From Ectocarpus siliculosus (lineage: Eukaryota > Sar > Phaeophyceae > Ectocarpales > Ectocarpaceae), in contig FN649749.1 of assembly GCA_000310025.1 (NCBI GenBank), forward strand, positions 3,413,769 through 3,477,768: a stretch of DNA of 64,000 nt, in the 5' to 3' direction. Both the position numbers and the translations under genes were made by a program. The notes beneath the pieces were generated by a model. That model made no database searches and was not told the DNA's origin. It saw only the letters and a program-made list of their open reading frames with translations. Numbering within the stretch: position 1 is the stretch's first letter; each line of letters starts with the position of its first letter. Positions 55,607 to 64,000 of this stretch are shown here, one piece after another.

Positions 55607-58600
55607 TCAGGTTTTCCGGTCGTGTTCCTCACTGCGCGGAGACGAAGCCGTCGCCGTTATGCCTTGCTGCTGATCCTCCGCATCAGCGTTTCTTAGCGCT
55701 GTTATGGCAGCTTGAACCAGCCTCCTCAGCTGGCCCACGTCCTTGCTTAGTGCCCTACCGGCTGCTTCTCTAGCGGCTGGGGACGACGAGGACTCCGTTC
55801 CCGCTCTCGATACTTCACCTTCGCCTGTCGACCCGGTTCCTCCAGCCGGAGCCGAGGATGGCGATGGCAGTACTACCTGCGCGTGATCAGTACTGCCAGT
55901 ATGACCATCACCTCCACGGCGGTTGTCGATACCACTTTGGGAGGCCGCTACGAGGTCGAGAACAGCACATGCGGAGTCGGCCACGTTGTCCACCAGCACC
56001 TGCACCTTTTGCTCCATGATGGTCTGACACAAAAACGCGAGGGAAAGGTGGAAAGTGACGACGTCAGCGGAGAGGCGGGCTTCGTTGTATGGGGTCGTCG
56101 TCGTCGCAAATATTCGACAGAGCCGTTGATTGGGAAGGAAGCAAAATTGGGTAAACCGACACTCGCCGGACGGCGTTTTCGATGCAAAAGATGCGGCGGA
56201 AACATTCTGGAGTAGTCACAAGGCTATTCGATGCTCTGCCGTGCGGTGCTATGGAGAGTGACTTTCGGTGCCCAAAAGCGGACAATAACGTCTTCAAAGC
56301 GAGTGTCCACCTAGATAAACGTCGTTAAAGCAAGGTCGTAGGTGTTTGCGACTGTAAAGGTGGCGTATGGCCTGAAGATGTAGCCGAAAGATCGGCAAGG
56401 TTGGGGATCGCGCTGGACATGGGCCCTGACCGCATTGCGCAGGCATCACAATGGGATTTGGACTGGTTGGTTTTACCTAGTTTTGATTGTAAGGGGTGGG
56501 TATGCCCACGTTTGTCCCGTCTCTCTCGTGTGCTGTGCTTACGGCGCTAGTCAACAACTTGCGGTCTCGCAATTCGACTCCCCGGCCAACCACTGAAAAA
56601 GCAACACAGCTACTGTTCGGCTGCCGGTGCTGCCAACAAAACCCTTCGCGATATATGTATTCTTCTTCCAAACTCCAGACTAGAGGGATGCCGCGCACAC
56701 CCATGATGGGGCCCAGCTCAAATAACCTGTGGAGTTAACTCCGGCGAACGACATACGCGATTGACGAACGGGTGGGGGCAGCCTTTTGGGGGGTTCCAAC
56801 GGTGTGAAATCAGAACTGAGAACAACCCCGGGGCCACCCTACCGCGCCATTGCAATAGGTAACATCATTTTCTACCGGAATATTTCCTCCACCTTTGCAA
56901 CATGGTGTTCCAACAGGCATATTCTCCGAACATCAAGTATTTTGTCAATGCTGCCTACGCGTTGCTCCCCCACGAGTCATTTACCATTTGGTGCCTTTCC
57001 TCCCAAAACTTGCCTGCATCGCCTTCCGTTCTCCTAGCAAAGCTTCACAACGGTCCTGCAGCGCCGCTTCCTGGGCGCTGTCATGAGCAACGCTACTTCG
57101 GTCGTCTTCCCCTTCCTTGCCCGCTTCTCGATTCTCAGACATACTGTTAGCGTCCTGCCTCGCCGAAGAGAGAGCCACAATGGATGGACCAAACACCAGC
57201 GTAAGGGGGGTACGTGGGGTAAGCTTGTTGGGAAGTCCGACTTCTCCCAAGAAAATGACGCTCATGCAAGACGAGACTGGATTGCGTGTTTCAGTGGAAG
57301 AGGGAGCTCGCCTTCCTTGTCAATCGCCCGAGAAAACAACCAGTGCGCGGTGTTTCTCCGAAAACACTGCAAGGTAAAAAAAAACGAAGGAAAGTACCTT
57401 CTCGTCCTATTGTAGTCAATGAGAGAAGCCTGGCCCGAGTCGCCTGTGCCTCCGCGTCTTAACGAAATGAGTGATCGGGTAGACGAGTAAGAACTTACGA
57501 AGAGCAACGGTACAAGATCATTCCCAGACGCATCCTCGCGAGGTTGTTTGCGATGCTACACCCTGGTCGTGCTGCTCACCTCGCGCCGCAAAGCCGGAGA
57601 AAGTATTTGCTTTCGTAACTCCGCGTTCTCGCAGCGAAGCTCCTCGAGCTCCTGAGTAGTCCTGGCTAGGACCTCGGTCGCGACTTCATCGTCCGGCCCT
57701 TGGCGCTCCGTAAGAGGGCGTTGCGCGAGTGCGCTGTGTTGAGCATGTTCCAAAACGCCATCGATAAGAACATCACAGATGATCTGCACACCACAGCTTC
57801 GCGAAGGTTAACTGGTCTTGCCATTCGGACAATACTGCAACGAGAAGTGTTGTAAATTAATTGCCTGTGCTACCTTTTCAGTACCGGTGACCAGTTCCAA
57901 CATTGACTGGTACATTATATCCCAAAGCCGGCGACGAGACACTCATGAACCGAAAATCATCGAGGCAAGGCAGTTCGCAACGTGCGGGGCACCAGTCTGT
58001 GCAACAGGCCGCGAACGGGTAATTTTCAGCAGTCTGCCTTGCTTTGTATAGTGAGCGAAGGGATTTATCAAACCCAATCCAAATGGACGCCTTCGACGGT
58101 CACGTTACCTGCTCTTGAGACAACGAATTTCCTCCCTCAGAACAGCTTCGCTCCTTGCCCTTGCGGCAGCTTCTACCCGTAGACCGTCCAGCTGGCGCCG
58201 CAATATTTCGTCAACTCCGCCATCCTTGAGATCCAGCGCGCGGGGAAGGGGGGGTGGGGCGACTAGTTATCTGGCTGAAATCTGCTCGAAGAAGGTAATT
58301 GTCTGAATGTTTTAACGCGATTCAGACTTCGGAGGCAGATGCTGTTGGGAGAGGCGAGAGAATTCAGAGCACAGATCATTCGGCTTTAAACGTTCGCAAG
58401 AAGAATATTTAGCGTCATCGATGATCGCGTTTCGTTGCCGAACTTCTGACACACGCAGTCCCGAGTCTGTGGCACGTCAGTAGCGGCGATGAAATACGTG
58501 AGCGAGGGGCAGACGACAACTGCAAGCGCGGACGAGATAAACACTCCCCGTAGTGAAGGCACCGAGCGGCAAATGCTCGCTGGTTCGTACCTGATGCATT

Positions 58601-61600
58601 CGGGCAACTCGCGCCTCGATCTCGGACTGAACCAGCCGTTCCAGTTTCTCGCGAAGGAGATATTCCATGGAGACCTTGTCGGTTTGTACCTCCTCCAGGT
58701 CTTCGAGCAACCTGCGGTGATGGAGGGAAAGACACTGTTTGCACAGAAGTATGACGCTACGGCATGAGAAAGCTGAACTCAGGAATGTTGTTAACCTACC
58801 ATCCACCACCCGGTGACACTCTCTGGTATCGACACCAAAATAACTTTATCAATATGGTATCGAAGATACCTCGATATGCAAGAAAAGCTCTAACAAGATT
58901 GCTCGAAGGCTCGGACTGCCCCCCCCTACCTCTCGTTGTGAGACCGGCTTGACTCTACCAGCCCTTCCAGCTCCTCGATCTTCTCCCAAGCGTTCAGCAA
59001 TTTTGCACCTCCCGCCCCCGCCCTCTTCAGCGCTTCTACCCGCCCAGCGCCTCCACCCCCGCCCCCACGGTCGCCTTCGCCTCCCTGTTCGCCATCCCCA
59101 CCTGAAAGAATGCCTCCATCGTGAAAGGAACCCCCCCCAGCTGGGTCGTCGGTGCTGAACAACGTAGGCTGCATCAGCGCGTGTGGCTTGAACCTGGGGA
59201 AGGTAATGAGGTCTTCTTCGAACGGGGAGTGGTGAGCTTCTTCCCTGCCTCCGAATACAGCTGCTGGGGTAGCGCTACCGTTGGTGGTGCTGCCATTGGG
59301 TGAGGAGATGGTGTTACCGCTAACCGAACGGTTATGTAGCTCTGTTGGCGTTGTCGAGGAGGACACTCCAGCGTCTCCACCCCTCCTTCCCCCCGTCGGT
59401 TCTGGTGCCTCGAAGTTGACATTTGAGCTTTTTCCGGAAGAGAAGGAGGAAGACGATTGGGGAGCGGTCGAAGGACGCTGCTGCTGCTGCTGCTGCTGCC
59501 AATTGTGGAGTACCGGGCGTACTGACAAAAACTTGTCCGACCCTGTCGCAACACTTGTGGCTGCTGCCGCTGCCCCAGGTGAGTCTATCCACCCACGTGA
59601 CTTCTGTTTAGGCCACACGCGATGAGAACATGAAGCGGAGGAGACGATTCAATTTGGTGCATGCTGATGAAAATACGGCGTGGAACCCTCGACGTGTGCC
59701 GGAAGAAGCCACAACACCACGTCTCCCCCCCAGAAAAGCCCACTACGTGCATTAGCTACTTCTCGTACCCGTCTGCCAAAATTCGATCGATCCGAGTGGC
59801 CCGGAGAGGTGGATGCACCCGAAGGTGTGGCACACACCTGATCGTCACCACTGTCTCCGCCTTCCGCTCCGTTGCCGCCGTACATCACTAATGCCTTTTG
59901 GAGGTGGAACAACTGTTGCGTGCGCATGTCAAGCGCATCCTCTATCAACTGTTGTCACAAGAACGGTGGGTTGGGGAAAATGGTTCTTCATGGTGGATGT
60001 AGATGCCAAGGTTTCCGCCGTTCCGTTTGATGGCACTTGTAAAGAGTGCAACGAAGAACTTGGGCAGAAAATGTGATGATACCTTGGCCGCATTCCCGTG
60101 ACAACCTAACGAACGGAGTCTGAGTACCGCGCTTAGAGGCGACATGCTGCAAAGCATACATTCTACCCTTCCGTGCTATTGTTTGCACCTCGTGGTGACT
60201 CTCGCTCGCCTCTAGCTCGTCATTCAGGGCGCAAATCTGTGACAAGACAAGAGAACACGAAAGGCACGACAACCGCAGGAGAATTCAGGTTATTCTCTGA
60301 GAGAGACCGGGATAAGGCTGCATGTGCTGGATCGCCGGCGGCTGGCCGGTCGAAGACTCATCTTGTCCATGCATGGTTGATAAGCAAGCAATACCATCCA
60401 CGAGTTTGTTCCCTTGGTCGAGGTGACCGCTTGCCTTTGAGAAATCGCAAAATAATACCGTTCTATTGGAAAGATTTCTCTTTCTAGGCGGATGAAAGAC
60501 GGATTTTTTTTGCGGCTGCAGCAAGTCTCCTCTCGTTCCCACAAAAGCGGTAGACGTAGAGAGCAGTGTGAGAAGAGTAGGCGAAGTCAAGATGACAGAA
60601 GCCAACAGTATTTTGTTTTTTTCCGCATGTAAATCCGACCCTGACGATGCACCGGGAGGTGTACATTGAAGTTTGCCGAGACGTGGTCCCAATGCTGCTC
60701 TTAACCGACTTTCGGGACGCTGAGCACGAGACCTCGCACACCGCCATGAAAGGTAAAATCTCAGGTCCGGCGGCATTGTTGGTCTCTTTTTGTAAAGATG
60801 TGGAACCAAGCATGTTGCCGGAGTTCCTGCAAGCTCACCGCATCGTCCCTCTCGTTCAGGCGTTGGGTTAAGGCTATCATGATGTCTCTTTGTTTCATGA
60901 GCAGTTGCTTATACCTCTCCACCTGTCGGCGGACCGTGTCCCGTAGCATCACAAGAGGGGGGAACAACCGGTGCGGGGCGTGAGGGCACACGGACGAAAT
61001 GGTCCGTCACCGATCAGCAGACCTTCCGCATTTCGTAGGGAGACGTGGGGCGCAGTGTCCCATCCACAACTTGCAGCAACTCGGTGGGTCGAAACATCTT
61101 CCTCTTTCTAGTTGCTTGGGTCTTAGAAACATCTTGACCACCTGCAGATTCCATATTATAGCAGTCTGAAAGTCGACCATACGAAGCCCTGCTGGCGCTA
61201 CATAGTCCTAGCCGATAGTTAGACCCTCCTTGCGGAACTGCATTCTTACGTTCCTACCCTATGTAGAGGGAGCCAAGGATAGGATCACACGAGTTTTTCT
61301 TCGTCATTGGCGATCTAAAAAAAAACACCACCAACAATAACATGAAAAAAACGCTAAGAACTTTCAGGCATATTGTCACCTGCTCCTTTTCCAGCTCAAT
61401 GGTGTTGCGCTCTCGCTCGAGGTCCGCTAAGCGGTCGGCGTAGTCCTATCATACGCCGCGAAGAGTAGACGATAGCACAACAAAGAACGTCTTTGAAGAG
61501 TGCACCTGCGCTATCTTCGATTATGACGCTTGCGGAACGACAGGACATCTACAGCATGCTGTTTATTGTGGTCACGACACAATACGGTCGGCTCCTGGCT

Positions 61601-63927
61601 TCTGCCCACCCGCAACCCATACATTGCGTGTACAAATAGTTGATAGTTTATTCCCATGCGAAAGGTTTTCAACTAGGGACCTCGGCAATGACCCGCGCTG
61701 CGACAAAAAGGCAAGGAAACCATTCGCCTTTAGCCCAATTCCTGGGCATGTCTCTCACCACCCCCTCAGTGCCGCCGTCTGAGCGTCTGCCCCTCCCGAT
61801 CATTTGGCCGGTGAGCATTGCGATGCGCCCTTCCAGGAGCCTCTTCTCTTCCTTCTCCCGCTGGAACTCCAAGGAGCGTTCCTGGATGTATGCAAACGCG
61901 ACGAACGTGCGTGACTAAATCAATGAGGACTCGCAGGTAGTTCTCCAAGCTGTCTGCCTTCGGAGAGTGAACTTCGTTGAAGAAGAGTCGGAGCAAGTAG
62001 GTGTTTGAACTGCCCTAGTTCATGTCTTACTTGATGCGTTGGTTAGTTTCTGTTGTTTTGGCAACAGGAGTGTTCGTTATTGGTTGCAATGGTACTTTTT
62101 TTTCCGTTTTGGAGGGCTGGGCCTGTGATCGCTCAATCGTGTCTATTACCCGGTGGGAGCAAGGAAGGTGTATGAGAGCAAGCCATTCCGGGTGGGATAG
62201 ATGCCGCCATCGTTCTTGGGATCCTCGGCGTCGTTCTTGAGCAAACGACAACAAGAGAAAGAGACACACGGAAACTGGTTGCGGAATGAAAAACGATCAG
62301 ATGAGACCCCTTGAACAACAAGAAGAAAACCCCCGTCACCTCAAGCGCCCGGATTGCGGCCATTTTATCAGCCTCTGCGCGCCTCCTCTCCCCCTCGACG
62401 AACAGCAGCTGCCGCTTGTCCACCAAGTTGCGGCTTCGCTCCTCGAGCTCCGCCCTTAGGCGTTTCAACTCTCTCTCGTACTTCCTCAGCAACGACTGTG
62501 GTGTATAACGGGCGGGGTTAGAGCTCGCATGTTATTGGCTCACGGCCGATAGAACGACAGATGGGCGTCCGGGGAACAGGGGGTTGATTGGTTTTGAATT
62601 TTTCGTCAGTTTGCTTTTGGCACACCTTTTGGTCGAAGTCCTCGTTGACGATGGGCTGGTTCTTGATGTTCTTGGCTCTGCTCGCGAACTTCACTGTCGA
62701 TAGGGTCTCTACCATGCTCTCCAGCGCCGGGCTAATCATTGCCATCATGGTCGTTTTGCAGTTTCCGCCGAGGCTTTCGTGGTCACGGGGATTTCGCAGC
62801 CGGACGATAGAGCGACAAGGGAATCAGCATCGTTGGTACATCAGCAGGTTCGGCGTGCAGTTGGGTACGCCAGGCCGGACCAAACCCTAACCCCTAGGCG
62901 CAACCAAACTCTGACATGTGGATCTGACGCTCTCGTCGACGCTCAGAGCTAGTTGTGATGAGGGAGAATGCGAAGCCAACAGCTCGTTACTCACCTGTCT
63001 TCTAGGATTCGAGTGAGCTTCGAATCGCGGTACGGGATGTGCTGCCTGCCCCGGTGGTCGGTTAGCGCCGATATGACATTCCCAAGGGCCGACAACGACT
63101 GGTTGATCTTTTTGCTCTCTCGCAAACGCTGCCCAGTGGCGCCAGACAACCGCACACGCTCGGAGCCCGCTAGATCCACCAGGTTGAGTTTGCCGACCTG
63201 GACATTCAGGGTATTGCACGCAATACAACTGTCTAGGCTGGAGTCCTGGTTTTCAATGTCCGTGCCCGATGCAGGTTTTCTGCGCTATTCCCGTTCCTGT
63301 CTGCTGATTTTTAATTCCTTCGGTATTCGCTGTGCCTAGGAACAGCAGGCGGGAGAACAGTCGCGTAGGCACACACTACCGAATCCTTTGTCTTGCTTCT
63401 GCAGGCCTCCCACCTGGCCAGGTTTGACATCTTAAAGGCATTGTTGCATTCCCCGATTCCACAGAGGGATCGCTTTACTTTGTGTTTCCTTCCCTTCATG
63501 TTGCACCTTGAACGTCTGACGCGCGTTGGTCTCAAGCTTTCGCAAGAGGGCTTCCCGCTCCGGGGATCCGGCTTTCCTCAGGAGCTGTCTCAGAGTTTCG
63601 GGGCTCATCTTCTCTCCCTTCTCGTCCGTGTAAGACGTCTCGCTCTGCATAGCAGTGCAAAAAAGGATACAGGCGAAACACTGACGTCCGGTGCTAACAG
63701 TGGCGTGAGGAGCGAGGGAATGTCTTTGCTGCTAGGTACCGTTTTCTTTTGCGGATTGCCCAGTGCAGAGGTTGGAATATGAGGCGTTGAGAGAAAAATT
63801 TCATGAGGGGACACATGTGTTGTCAAGAAAAATCCTGTGTAATCATGAAGAGGGATCCTTCGTTTCTTAGCGGGCAACCGTGCACTTTGTGTGCGTGAGA
63901 AGTACTGTACCCTGTTCAACGATGATG
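55607..63927 (-). CDS. Kinesin with N-terminal-type motor and long coiled-coil tail, 5' end beyond gap
   Basis: Exons in reading order: 63507-63644, 62995-63245, 62626-62773, 62340-62495, 61759-61881, 61380-61445, 60839-60922, 60189-60236, 59838-59948, 58930-59603, 58591-58711, 58109-58224, 57580-57796, 56981-57154, 55607-56023. Frame is kept through to 57580. The motor is unmistakable: [10 protein letters not shown] (switch II), [30 protein letters not shown], then [15 protein letters not shown], and [14 protein letters not shown] leading to the neck. Coiled coil follows: [67 protein letters not shown] Ser/Gly/Gln-rich exon (58930-59603, poly-Q) separates this from more helices ([19 protein letters not shown]). 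Kinesins use ATP to move along microtubules; motor-first layout suggests plus-end movement. The P-loop and switch I lie upstream, past the N run. The exon 56981-57154 ends at an in-frame TAA unless a phase-2 donor is used, so the link to 55607-56023 is uncertain. Confidence 0.82.
59484..59508 (-). repeat. CAG/CTG run coding for poly-Gln
   Basis: ctgctgctgctgctgctg on the plus strand, read as consecutive Gln codons in the long kinesin exon 58930-59603. It is a candidate length-variable site. Confidence 0.8.
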
Positions 63928-64000
63928 NNNNNNNNNNNNNNNNNNNNNNNNNNNNNNNNNNNNNNNNNNNNNNNNNNNNNNNNNNNNNNNNNNNNNNNNN
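63928..64000. other. Assembly gap at window end
   Basis: N run to the end of the window. The kinesin P-loop exons are expected within or beyond it. Confidence 0.97.

Overview
This is nuclear DNA from a eukaryote, most likely a brown alga (stramenopile; Ectocarpus or a relative). Genes are cut into many short GC-rich exons with GT-AG junctions. Introns of a few hundred bases to about 2 kb are full of microsatellites and dispersed repeats. Several predicted proteins (the long kinesin, the POT transporter, the STIMATE-like membrane protein) resemble stramenopile or general eukaryotic families. Taxonomy is inferred from style and protein resemblance; no search was possible. Four runs of N are assembly gaps.

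Layout. 760-5085 (minus): a six-exon uracil phosphoribosyltransferase-like gene. 5086-10769: no recognisable gene, only repeats. 10770-15948 (plus): a C2-domain protein with a long disordered tail, 5' end not found. 15949-19728: repeats, then a poor-quality stretch and gap that appear to be an assembly artefact. 19729-24425 (minus): a four-exon gene for an acidic 805-residue protein of unknown function. It starts 243 bases from, and divergently to, a complete six-exon STIMATE/TMEM110-like gene at 24669-29420 (plus). 30248-30850: start of a possible gene running into poor sequence and a gap. 33784-37406 (minus): a PI31 (PSMF1)-like proteasome regulator, with two unassigned same-strand exons just upstream at 38019-38708. 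40564-42694 (plus): the first two exons of a POT/PTR peptide transporter, with no continuation visible. 43972-50774 (minus): a multi-exon hAT-type transposase with one frameshift. 52851-54082 (plus): a tandem-repeat ORF and a decayed phytanoyl-CoA-dioxygenase-like gene. 55607-63927 (minus): a long N-terminal-motor kinesin whose first exons lie beyond the terminal gap.

The genes look like unrelated housekeeping and membrane functions (pyrimidine salvage-like, proteasome regulation, ER membrane protein, microtubule motor) among mobile elements; I see no operon-like or cluster logic. Coding coordinates come from reading splice sites by hand. Reading frame was carried across every junction listed, and most exon lengths were checked against the encoded residues. 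I see no convincing novel multi-gene system. The most interesting items are the truncated transporter beside a hAT element and related satellites, the divergent UPRT-like enzyme, the unknown acidic protein sharing a promoter region with the STIMATE homologue, and a probable false gap with a degraded duplicate of the neighbouring exon.
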